From NCBI GenBank assembly GCA_020052235.1, contig JAGVPM010000129.1:1-37662 (forward strand): DNA of 37,662 nt, written 5' to 3'. The notes beneath the pieces are model-generated. The model was not told where the DNA came from and made no database searches. It was given only the letters and a program-made list of their open reading frames with translations. This document shows positions 1 through 7,944 of this stretch, piece after piece (positions within the stretch are counted from its first letter, which is position 1; each line of letters begins with the position of its first letter). The position numbers and the translations under genes are program-made. Source of the DNA: Candidatus Goldiibacteriota bacterium. GTDB taxonomy: Bacteria; Oederibacteriota; JAAXVQ01.

Positions 1-357
1 CCCCGAGTTCAAGCGCCGGGTCCAAACCCATTCAAAAAAAATCTGGAACACAATCATAGCCGGGACAGCGGGAATATAAAACAGCACTTCCTCTAAAGGC
101 ACTAGCAAAACCTTTATACCCCAAAGCATTTGATCATTCCAAATCCACCAGCCATAATAAAGGGCCAGGTTTTCCGAAACAAACATGAAAAGAATGAATA
201 TTCCTGTTGAAAGCCAAAAAGCGCGCCAATGAATTTTCTTATAGATAAACGGCAGGGCAGCGGCGACAAAAGAGAACGTAGCGACCACCCACCAGATCCA
301 ATATAAACGTTTCTCGCCTTCACGATATTCATAATGTCCACGGCGGTCTTCACTCAT
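1..357 (-). CDS. Lycopene cyclase domain protein (CrtYd/CrtYc-type subunit), partial, runs off left edge
   Basis: My translation from the complement of 355-357: MSEDRRGHYEYREGEKRLYWIWWVVATFSFVAAALPFIYKKIHWRAFWLSTGIFILFMFVSENLALYYGWWIWNDQMLWGIKVLLVPLEEVLFYIPAVPAMIVFQIFFEWVWTRRLNSG. PLEEVLFY motif and TM pattern of the lycopene cyclase domain. The supplied ORF 114..353 is a different, spurious frame. Confidence 0.8.
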   Translation of the reverse strand, partial: MSEDRRGHYEYREGEKRLYWIWWVVATFSFVAAALPFIYKKIHWRAFWLSTGIFILFMFVSENLALYYGWWIWNDQMLWGIKVLLVPLEEVLFYIPAVPAMIVFQIFFEWVWTRRLNSG

Positions 358-362
358 GGCGT

Positions 363-776
363 TTACTCCTGAACCGTGATTTTAGGGGGCAATCCCCGAG
401 CCTGGTCCTTTTTCCCAAACCAGGCAACCAGTCCGTAATATCCGAACGGGATCAGCCAGGCATACGACCACCAAAACAAGTATTCCTCCAGCGGATCTCC
501 CAAAAAATTTATTCCAATCATGCTATTATGATCAAAAGAAAAAGTCCAGGCGTTATATATTCGCCGGCTCATGAATTCATTCAAAGTCTGCAATGCCATA
601 ACGCAAACAGCAGCGGAACAAGCGCTCCAGCGGTGAACCCGCCCCAGTTTTGGCCATGCCCATCGGATGGTCCAACCAGCCCAAATCCAAAGCAGAATAT
701 CCAAAATCAAATACCAAGGTAATTTCACGACCCACCTCCCGGATGAAAAGCAAGGACTGGGGTTGCCAAGTGCCAT
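363..776 (-). CDS. Lycopene cyclase domain protein (CrtYc/CrtYd-type subunit)
   Basis: Motif WTFSFDHNSMIGINFLGDPLEEYLFW with multiple TM segments; lies 5 bp upstream of the second lycopene cyclase domain ORF. Start may be internal (VVKLPWYL...). Confidence 0.8.
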   Translation of the reverse strand: MALGNPSPCFSSGRWVVKLPWYLILDILLWIWAGWTIRWAWPKLGRVHRWSACSAAVCVMALQTLNEFMSRRIYNAWTFSFDHNSMIGINFLGDPLEEYLFWWSYAWLIPFGYYGLVAWFGKKDQARGLPPKITVQE

Positions 777-928
777 TCTGGTAATACTTGCAGTTTGGAT
801 GATTTAATAATCGAAAAAAACGAAACAAAACATTGGGAAGAGAAAGAAACCGTTTCAAGCCGTGGCACTTTACCACCTCCCTCACTTGATTATGGTCAAA
901 GTCTCGGTGTCTCCGCTGCTTTTCTGAA

Positions 929-1255
929 CTATTTTTTGAGGGTTTTCATGATTTCTAGCACATGTTTTTCATCCAAACGATTACCGCGCGGCGCATAAGC
1001 CGAAGCCGCATGAAACAAAAGCCCTACACCCCAACCTAATATAGGCCAAACCGCCCAGGCATAACCCTGCCAAAACAAAGCATTTAATATCACTACCATA
1101 GTTTGTATGCTTAAAAAAACGATTAAATGAATACGAAATCGTTTCTGAGCTTTCATTCGACGTACGGCTTCATGGTACTCACTGGTCATGCCGCCCCCCA
1201 TAATCCCAGTCCCCCATTTTTCTTGTTTTTCAGTTCTGATCCACCGATAAATCAC
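929..1255 (-). CDS. Small 2TM-domain membrane protein
   Basis: Two hydrophobic segments after a basic N-terminus (MTSEYHEAVRRMKAQKRFRIHLIVFLSIQTMVVILNALFW...WAVWPILGWGVGLLFHAASAY). Start probably at the internal MTSEY. Confidence 0.6.
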   Translation of the reverse strand: MIYRWIRTEKQEKWGTGIMGGGMTSEYHEAVRRMKAQKRFRIHLIVFLSIQTMVVILNALFWQGYAWAVWPILGWGVGLLFHAASAYAPRGNRLDEKHVLEIMKTLKK

Positions 1256-1280
1256 AGAACGCCGAATTATTTCTTCGTAT

Positions 1281-1844
1281 TTAAAATAACGGCAATTGTT
1301 CGCCTACTGCCGGATAAATTATCTTCCCATGTTGGAGCTCACACCGTGCCGTCAATTCATGATTAACCGGAGTTCCGCCGTTGTCCAAGTGCTGGACTTT
1401 GAGCCCGCGCAAAGTTAGCGCATCGGCCAGAAAACGCCGGCAGCATTTCTTCCAGTCGGATTCAATATTCAAGATGGCCACCGGGCCGATCATGGCCAAC
1501 GCCTGCAACCGAATCAAACCGCGCTCAAATTCGTCGCTGAGCATATGGTCGGCATACCCTTGCCAAGCTTTGGGCAATCCGGTATTGGGAGAACGCATCC
1601 GGATTTTACGCCCCTCGCCGCTTAATTCTTTCAAATGATGGTAGGTAATCCCGAGTTTAGGTAAATGCTCGGCCAAGTGTTCCTGATTAAAACTGGGCAA
1701 TAAGGTTGAGTTGGGAACTGAACGAATATCCGCTAAAATTTGGACTCCGGCTTTCCGTAAAATTTCCAAAACACTCTCAAATTTATGATTTGAATATCCC
1801 AGCGTCACGATGGTCGTTCTCGAACGTTTTTTGATTTCGGGCAT
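1281..1844 (-). CDS. DUF488 family protein
   Basis: TLGYSNHKFESVLEILRKAGVQILADIRSVPNS... and LKELSGEGRK pattern typical of DUF488. Confidence 0.85.
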   Translation of the reverse strand: MPEIKKRSRTTIVTLGYSNHKFESVLEILRKAGVQILADIRSVPNSTLLPSFNQEHLAEHLPKLGITYHHLKELSGEGRKIRMRSPNTGLPKAWQGYADHMLSDEFERGLIRLQALAMIGPVAILNIESDWKKCCRRFLADALTLRGLKVQHLDNGGTPVNHELTARCELQHGKIIYPAVGEQLPLF

Positions 1845-1875
1845 ATTGCCACCAACCTTCGATCAACCTCGAGCC

Positions 1876-2019
1876 CTAACACGTTAAAAAGTTCAGGCAG
1901 ATCCAATGCCTGTGCTTATCACTGCGGTACCAATCTTCGGTTCGGGTCAAAAAACGCAACCATTTTGCCAGGCTTACAAATGGCTTCTTCCCCGTGGAAT
2001 AGGTAGGTATTATACTCAC
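1876..2019 (-). CDS. Possible 47-aa basic small ORF (speculative)
   Basis: My translation from GTG at 2019: VSIIPTYSTGKKPFVSLAKWLRFLTRTEDWYRSDKHRHWICLNFLTC. Strong SD-like AAAAGGAGGTG overlaps the GTG, so the start is unclear. Confidence 0.2.
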   Translation of the reverse strand: MSIIPTYSTGKKPFVSLAKWLRFLTRTEDWYRSDKHRHWICLNFLTC

Positions 2020-2059
2020 CTCCTTTTAAAAAACAATCTTTTTCCCGTAAATTTTGTTT

Positions 2060-2102
2060 CGGAATGATGCACTTGCAAAGCTTTGCCAAGCGCATCATTC
2101 CG
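2060..2102. repeat. Long imperfect inverted repeat / hairpin
   Basis: CGGAATGATGCACTTGCAAAG / CTTTGCCAAGCGCATCATTCCG; arms match except one substitution and one extra base. Confidence 0.8.
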
Positions 2103-2113
2103 TTTAGCCTAAT

Positions 2114-2127
2114 CCGCATATATGCGG
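2114..2127. repeat. Perfect 14-bp palindrome
   Basis: CCGCATATATGCGG. Confidence 0.7.
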
Positions 2128-2134
2128 TTATTTC

Positions 2135-2958
2135 TTAAAGTATAAACGAAGTGGCCAACCGTATCTGCCACCTTTGGCTGTTGGTTAGGTTTAATCCCCC
2201 TTTCTTTAAATCCGTGATCTGCGGAAGTATCGTCAGCGTTGCCCACCAATTATTGCCCGCGTAAGAAAAAACCGGGCCCAACGAAACAACGGACTCACTC
2301 AAGGCCAAGTTATCGCCTTGGTAAAAATTCAAATCCAGCGCCTCTAAACCGACAAAAAACTGACTCGTCAGGAAATAACCCGATCCCATGGAAGGTATAA
2401 TACTCAAGGCGTAAGTGTTATCAACCAAGCTGTATTCGGGCTCAACGGTGACGTTGAAAGTCAATTTCCAATTACCCACACTTTTGTCAACGATGACTTT
2501 GGCCTCAAGTTCCAGCTCGTCCGGTTTGAATTCCGGTTCCAGGTAAAGTGCAAACCCCAGGGAGCTGTTTCAGCGTCGGCCAGCTTGAAAATCCACTCGC
2601 TGGCAATACCGTCGAAAATCAGGGAATTCGTTATGTTCCCCGTATCATCCATTTCCAATTTCTGATCGAAATTCAGATAAAGCGCTGTTTGAACGCCTCC
2701 GCCCAAACCTATTTCGAATTCCAGCCTCTCATTTAATCCGGAAAAAAAACGATCCCGCCCAAAGCGATAAGTCGTATATGTTTCCAGTTCCCGCATATCG
2801 TTCGCAAGCACGTCGGTTTCATAGTTGTATATGAAATTCCTTTCACCAGCCCAACTCGGGGTAGCCAGCAAACTCAGCCCCAAAGCAATATGCAAACCTC
2901 TGCCCATGACTATTTTCTTGAGTCGATTAAAAATCAATGCGATTCTGTTATGCTCCAT
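2135..2958 (-). pseudogene. Outer-membrane beta-barrel protein (DUF6662-like), apparent -1 frameshift near 2552-2558
   Basis: ORFs 2461..2958 (signal peptide + NFIYNYETDVLANDMRELETYTTYRFGR...) and 2135..2479 are continuous if one nt is added in the GGGGTTT run: ...AETAPWG|FALYLEPEFKPDELELEAKVIVDKSVGNWKLTFNVTVEPEY.... May be a sequencing error. Confidence 0.7.
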
Positions 2959-3033
2959 TCGATTATCCTCCCGGGAGGGTAATCGCTTTCGACTTCCCCC
3001 CCAACTGTATTTTTTTATGCGGCAACCGCCGCC

Positions 3034-3678
3034 TCAAACACTCGTCGTACGTACGAAAATACCTGCTGCTAAGTCCTTGTCAACCGCAAACTGGGATTGA
3101 CCGACTTGAAAAACATACGAAGGGTATGTTTGGATAAGGCTGATGCTCATGCCCGGCAAAACGCCCATGGCCATCAATTTTTGAAGCTTTCCCCGATCCT
3201 TGGTCTGGATATACGCCACCTTGCCCTTTTGTTTTTCTTTCATGGCAGAGAGCGCCGATACGATCTTGCCTGCGTTTTCCCCGTGTTTCCGGCAGCATTC
3301 GCCAGGCGGGATTGGCCGCCCATGAGGACAGGTGGTGGGATGCCCCAGCAGGATGCAGATATTGTCTTCGATCCCGCCGTGCAACAAATGCTCAAACTTG
3401 CAACTCACGGGATGAACGAGATCCTTCCTGACATCCAGTACATCGGCAAACAGCCGTTCCGCCAAACGGTGGCGCCTGACCACCTTTTCGCCTGCGCTGT
3501 TTCCTTTGGGCGTTAAAGTAATTTTGTCCTGATCCATCCGGATGAATCCCAGGCCGCGCAATTCTTCAATCGCCGGATCGGTTTGGGCCAGGCCTAAATC
3601 CGCCGGGCCCTTTTTGGTTTCCTCGGTCCGCACCCATAGTGTTTCCAGAATTTCTTCAGCGCGCTCACTGATTATCAT
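3034..3678 (-). CDS. DtxR-type metalloregulator with C-terminal FeoA/SH3-like domain
   Basis: N-terminal winged-helix (MIISERAEEILETLWVRTEE...LRGLGFIRMDQDKITLTPKG...VVRRHRLAERLFADVL), PHGRPIP motif, C-terminal FeoA-like LQKLMAMGVLPGMSISLIQTYPSYVFQVGQSQFAVDKDLAAGIFV. Start revised from the track's 3834. Confidence 0.85.
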   Translation of the reverse strand: MIISERAEEILETLWVRTEETKKGPADLGLAQTDPAIEELRGLGFIRMDQDKITLTPKGNSAGEKVVRRHRLAERLFADVLDVRKDLVHPVSCKFEHLLHGGIEDNICILLGHPTTCPHGRPIPPGECCRKHGENAGKIVSALSAMKEKQKGKVAYIQTKDRGKLQKLMAMGVLPGMSISLIQTYPSYVFQVGQSQFAVDKDLAAGIFVRTTSV

Positions 3679-3850
3679 TTTTTTCCTTCCTCCTTGACGT
3701 TTTGTCTTTACACCACTCTGGTTCAGGCGGCATTTCAAAGCCGCAATTTGGGCATTTGAGCAATGTACATCCCTTCTTAAAAGGGCAATGCAGGCAAGCC
3801 CTTTGGGCATCATTCGGATTAAATTCCAGCCCACACAAACTGCATTTCAT
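3665..3850 (-). CDS. Small Cys-rich zinc-ribbon-like protein of the feo operon
   Basis: MKCSLCGLEFNPNDAQRACLHCPFKKGCTLLKCPNCGFEMPPEPEW; start overlaps the feoB stop (ATGA, 3847-3850) and the end overlaps the DtxR-FeoA start. Confidence 0.75.
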   Translation of the reverse strand: MKCSLCGLEFNPNDAQRACLHCPFKKGCTLLKCPNCGFEMPPEPEWCKDKTSRRKEKNDNQ

Positions 3851-5874
3851 AGCATAACCCCCAGGCCGTTCAAACACAAATTGACCAAATAGCCCACGGA
3901 AACTGAAAACAGCAAAACGAAAACCGAAATGGCAACCCCAGTCTTCCAGCCTCTTTCCTTGACGTTCATCAGGAATTGGGCAATACAGGGCAGGAACAAA
4001 GTCAAGGTCACGCTGGCCACTACGATCTGGTTGCCATTCAACAACCCGGCACTTTTCAGATCATAAAGTCCGGCCACGCCGTAATCCCGCCGGAAAAATC
4101 CGAACAGGAAAGCCACTGAAGCCTGGGGCGGCAACCCGATCCAGCGGACGGGACTCTCCAACAACTTGGCCAGCATATCAAAAATACCAGTCAGTCGGCC
4201 CAGCCAGATTAAAAAGCTCGCGGCAATAAACATGGGAAAAATTTCCGCAAAATACCATTTGACGCGGCTGTAGGTCTTTACCAACACATTGGACAATTTC
4301 GGCAGCCGGAGTGGAGGAACTTCCATGTAAAATAGCGGCGGCTCCCCCGGAAGTACACGGGAAGAAAGAAATCCCACCATCAAGAACACCAGGCACAGCA
4401 CCACCAGCCAAACCCACAAACCAGTCGGATGACCGGCCAGTAACGCCAGGATTACCCCCAACTGCGCGGAGCATGGGACCGCCAAGGCCAGCAGGATGGT
4501 CGAAATAAGCCTTTCCCGTTTGGTCGGCAGAGTACGCGTAACCATGGTGGCCATGGTATCACAACCCAATCCCAGGACCATGGGGATCACCGCGCGGCCG
4601 GTAAGACCGATCTTTTTGAACAAACGGTCAATGAGCAAGCCCAGCCTAGGCAGATAACCGGTGTCCTCGATCACGGCGAAAGCAATAAAAAAGGTAGTAA
4701 CAATCGGCAATATCAAAGCCACGGCATAGCGGACACCCAGTGTGATAATGCCGTAATCGCCCACAAACAACTCCTGGATTAATTTCCAAGGCACCCACGC
4801 TGTGAAAAGCTGTGTGATCCAGGGATTGACAACTTTCTCGAAAAAACCGTTTTCAATGGCGTCAACCAAAAATCCCGCGCCGAATTTGCCGACGAATTGA
4901 TATATCCCGTAATAGAGAATCAATATCAGGATAGGAAGCCCAGTTAGCGGATTAATCATCATGCGGCTTAACTTTTCTCTCAACGGCAACTCCGGCCGGG
5001 AGGGAATGCTCATCATCTCGCCGACAATGCGGTTGGTCTGAACTTGACGGTGCAGGGCAATCCGGTAGGTCAGCGGCTGTGAATCTTCGGATTGCGCCGA
5101 CCTCACGAGCACCATGATCGCTTCGGCATTTTTCGCGTCCCGGGTTTTCACCAGGGACGCTATCTCCTCGTCCCCCTGTAATAGCAGCAGCCCGATGGCA
5201 CGTTTGGCTAAACCATAATTTCCCTGCAGCAAATTCTCCAAGACTTGCACCTGTTTTTCCAGCGGATCATCCGGCGGGATGGAAAGCGGTCCCTCGGAAA
5301 TAGATACGGGAGCGCTCAGGCGCATTTTCAGCTCATCCAATCCCCGGCCCGTAGTCAAGACCGTGGCCAACACCGGAATTTTTAAGGAATTTTCCAAATA
5401 GAGTGGATCAATGCGCATACCCAATTTTTCCGCCTCATCCATGATGTTCAACACCAAGATCACGGGCAACCCCGCTTCCAGAAGTTGCAACGTGAACGGC
5501 AGCATGCGTTCAAGATTCTTGGCATCCACGACATGCATGACCACATCCGGCTTTTCCTGCACCAGAATGTTGCGTGCCACCCTTTCTTCCTCTGTCACTG
5601 GAAGCAGCGAATACATGCCGGGCGTATCGACCACCTCGATTTCCGCGCCATGCAAATTAAATTTCCCGCGTGTAACCTCGACCGAAGTTCCGGGATAATT
5701 AGAGACCGTGGCATAGGCCCCGGTCAGGCAATTAAAAAGCACGGATTTGCCGACATTGGGGTTGCCGACAATGGCGACCTTCCGCTGGGCTGTTGCGTAT
5801 GTGCATTCCGCTTTCGGACCGCAACATGATCCGGAAGGCTTAAATGGGGCGATTAACTTCGAAAACAAATTCAT
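3847..5874 (-). CDS. feoB: Ferrous iron transport GTPase/permease FeoB
   Basis: G1 GNPNVGKS, NYPGTSVEVTRG, VDTPGMYSL, NIMDEA, and permease motifs GLGCDTMATMVTRTLPTKRERL and AVPCSAQLGVILAL. Confidence 0.95.
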   Translation of the reverse strand: MNLFSKLIAPFKPSGSCCGPKAECTYATAQRKVAIVGNPNVGKSVLFNCLTGAYATVSNYPGTSVEVTRGKFNLHGAEIEVVDTPGMYSLLPVTEEERVARNILVQEKPDVVMHVVDAKNLERMLPFTLQLLEAGLPVILVLNIMDEAEKLGMRIDPLYLENSLKIPVLATVLTTGRGLDELKMRLSAPVSISEGPLSIPPDDPLEKQVQVLENLLQGNYGLAKRAIGLLLLQGDEEIASLVKTRDAKNAEAIMVLVRSAQSEDSQPLTYRIALHRQVQTNRIVGEMMSIPSRPELPLREKLSRMMINPLTGLPILILILYYGIYQFVGKFGAGFLVDAIENGFFEKVVNPWITQLFTAWVPWKLIQELFVGDYGIITLGVRYAVALILPIVTTFFIAFAVIEDTGYLPRLGLLIDRLFKKIGLTGRAVIPMVLGLGCDTMATMVTRTLPTKRERLISTILLALAVPCSAQLGVILALLAGHPTGLWVWLVVLCLVFLMVGFLSSRVLPGEPPLFYMEVPPLRLPKLSNVLVKTYSRVKWYFAEIFPMFIAASFLIWLGRLTGIFDMLAKLLESPVRWIGLPPQASVAFLFGFFRRDYGVAGLYDLKSAGLLNGNQIVVASVTLTLFLPCIAQFLMNVKERGWKTGVAISVFVLLFSVSVGYLVNLCLNGLGVML

Positions 5875-5885
5875 GATGCTTCCTC

Positions 5886-7211
5886 CTAAAATTCAATCTG
5901 AGTCTGAAGATAGACGTAATTCACATCCGGTGCGGAACCGGTTACATCTTCGAAAAAACTTCCGCTGAAAAATCGGTTCAAGCCCGCCGTAATACTCAAG
6001 CGGTCGGAGCATCTGCAAGTCGTTGTCACATCGGCTTCTCGCCCTATATCCAGGCTGATCCCTGCCGGCGTGGCATCCGCCCGGAACCAATGATAATCCA
6101 GGTTCAGGTTCAGCCAGCTGAATATATCCCAAACCAAACCGCATACGATGCTGTGCACACCGCTGGCCCGGACTCCGTCTATAGTTATCCCGCTCAAATC
6201 AGGGATGAGGCCGATGTCACCGACCAGGTAATTGTCATGGTAAATATTGCCGTGAAACTCCCGGTATTTTCCATCGGCCGCACCATTGTCTCCGCGCCCC
6301 ATGGCATAGGCGGCAAATACGCGCACTTGGGGCTCGACAAACGTATATCCCAGGTCGACATGTCCGCCATAGGCTTCGATGGCATCCTGCCCTGAATTCA
6401 AATTATCAAGTTTCCCGAATTGAAACAGGGGTTCCACTTCATAATCCAAACGTCCGGCTTTTCCCGCAAACCGGCCGCCCAAGGTAAACCACTCGGGGCT
6501 GTCCGGCAAATCGGCATGGAAGAACTTAAACCCGCCTTTATGGAAAAATAAATAGCTTTCAATTTCCGCGGTATCCGCAACATGGTAATTTCCATAAACG
6601 CCATAGAGCGCCGGCTCATCCCCGCTGGTATCGGCCGCAAGATTTACATAACGGACGGCAATGGCATCCAGCCAAAGATTTTCGGACGGCGCAATTCGCA
6701 TCCGGACTCCGTCCCAAGCTAGCCCATCATAAAAATCATTTGCGCCCAGAAAAAAAGCCGAACCATAGCAAAATTCCTGACGCCCGATTTTAAACTCAAT
6801 GGGAATCCAAGGCATACCTGAAATGTCCGCGTAGGCTTGATAAAGAGCCGCCTGGGCATATCCCTGGCTTTGTCCCCGCCCATAAAATTGTCCCTGCGCA
6901 AACAGCTTTAGGCTTTCCCCCGGCTCCAACCAAACGTTTAGACGGGTCCGCGAAACCACCTGGTTGTCCTCCGTACCCGGTGTGAGTGTCAAATCACGCA
7001 AATTTTGATTTCTGGACCAATCACCACGCACACGGACTTGACCATTAACGCCAAAATTTTTAAATTCTTCAGGCATCTGGTCCGTGTTCTCCGAGGCCCG
7101 ATTTTCAGCACAAGAAACAACCAACCGCTCATCCCGTGCATGCGCATGATGAGATATTCCAGCAATCACTCCAACCATCATGCAAAAAACCGCCGCTTTT
7201 TTTTTAGCCAT
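5886..7211 (-). CDS. Alginate-export-like outer-membrane porin, first gene of the feo operon
   Basis: Signal peptide, then NFGVNGQVRVRGDWSRNQN...VVSRTRLNVWLEPGESLKLFAQGQFYG...FKIGRQEFCYG, C-terminal ...NYVYLQTQIEF ending in aromatic F as in OM barrels. Confidence 0.7.
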   Translation of the reverse strand: MAKKKAAVFCMMVGVIAGISHHAHARDERLVVSCAENRASENTDQMPEEFKNFGVNGQVRVRGDWSRNQNLRDLTLTPGTEDNQVVSRTRLNVWLEPGESLKLFAQGQFYGRGQSQGYAQAALYQAYADISGMPWIPIEFKIGRQEFCYGSAFFLGANDFYDGLAWDGVRMRIAPSENLWLDAIAVRYVNLAADTSGDEPALYGVYGNYHVADTAEIESYLFFHKGGFKFFHADLPDSPEWFTLGGRFAGKAGRLDYEVEPLFQFGKLDNLNSGQDAIEAYGGHVDLGYTFVEPQVRVFAAYAMGRGDNGAADGKYREFHGNIYHDNYLVGDIGLIPDLSGITIDGVRASGVHSIVCGLVWDIFSWLNLNLDYHWFRADATPAGISLDIGREADVTTTCRCSDRLSITAGLNRFFSGSFFEDVTGSAPDVNYVYLQTQIEF

Positions 7212-7229
7212 CTCCCACCCACCTTTTCA

Positions 7230-7248
7230 GATAATGATTTTCAATCTC
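7230..7248 (-). promoter_or_regulatory. Secondary Fur-box-like site
   Basis: GATAATGATTTTCAATCTC; 15/19 to GATAATGATAATCATTATC by hand count; 19 bp upstream of the porin start. Confidence 0.5.
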
Positions 7249-7278
7249 ATTTTAAGCTTTAAAAACCCTCGGCTGTTT

Positions 7279-7297
7279 AGATCATGATAATCATTAT
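7279..7297. promoter_or_regulatory. Fur box upstream of the porin-feoB operon
   Basis: GATCATGATAATCATTATC; 18/19 to consensus GATAATGATAATCATTATC. Confidence 0.88.
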
Positions 7298-7334
7298 CAA
7301 AACAGGGACAAAAAAACACCTCGGCCGTCTCCTT

Positions 7335-7787
7335 TTAATCTGATGCACGTTTCATTTTTTGACATTTTTGGCAAACGCCATATAATTCCAGACGATGCTT
7401 GACGGGTATAAATTTATGTATATCAAACCATTTATCCTGAAGCCGTTCAATTTCCGGATCGAAAATCTCAACCATGGAACCGCACTGGACACAAATTAAA
7501 TGATCATGATGTTTTTCGGCTTCAAATGATTCAAACCGGGAGGTTCCGTCTTCAAATTTCAATTCCCTGCAAACCTCACTTTTGCACAACAATTTCAGCG
7601 TGCGGTAAACTGTAGCAAAACCTATCCCACTTGCTTTCCTTTTTACTTCCAGGTACAATTCTTCTGCCGTAACATGTTTGGATGGCATTTTCATAAACAC
7701 ATCCCGGATTATCATTCGGGGTTGACTGCGTTTCAAATGTTTCGACTCAAGGTATTGATTAAAACGATCATACTTCCGAGTCTCCAT
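7335..7787 (-). CDS. fur: Ferric uptake regulator Fur
   Basis: GFATVYRTLKLLCKSEVCRELKFEDGTSRFE...HHDHLICVQCGSMVEIFDPEIE, CQKCQ. Start set at METRKYDRF. Confidence 0.93.
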   Translation of the reverse strand: METRKYDRFNQYLESKHLKRSQPRMIIRDVFMKMPSKHVTAEELYLEVKRKASGIGFATVYRTLKLLCKSEVCRELKFEDGTSRFESFEAEKHHDHLICVQCGSMVEIFDPEIERLQDKWFDIHKFIPVKHRLELYGVCQKCQKMKRASD

Positions 7788-7805
7788 ATCCGCCTCCCTG
7801 TAATT

Positions 7806-7824
7806 GATAACGATTTTCATTATC
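7806..7824 (-). promoter_or_regulatory. Fur-box-like site upstream of fur
   Basis: GATAACGATTTTCATTATC; 16/19 to consensus; directly upstream of the fur start at 7787. Confidence 0.75.
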
Positions 7825-7944
7825 ATTATATCTTTGCCATCCTTTTTTGTCAACCAGCAAATAAGGAGTAACCGGAAATTTGAGATGAATTTTAAAAAAG
7901 TTGGATATAATATATAACGAAGGATCCGGAATGAGGTAAAAGCA

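Noticed and set aside
114-353. Supplied 79-aa ORF on the minus strand
   Set aside because: Wrong frame of the lycopene cyclase gene at 1..357; the other frame has clear domain motifs.
577-885. 102-aa minus-strand ORF
   Set aside because: Overlaps the lycopene cyclase ORF in another frame with no family resemblance.
1919-2119. Supplied 66-aa ORF on the minus strand
   Set aside because: Its N-terminal half runs through the long hairpin and it has no recognisable motif; treated as non-coding or part of the structured region.
4178-4474. Antisense/overlapping ORFs inside feoB, and the many similar small ORFs opposite pfp, nifU, typA and the kinases
   Set aside because: They lie within well-supported genes and show no independent family motifs.
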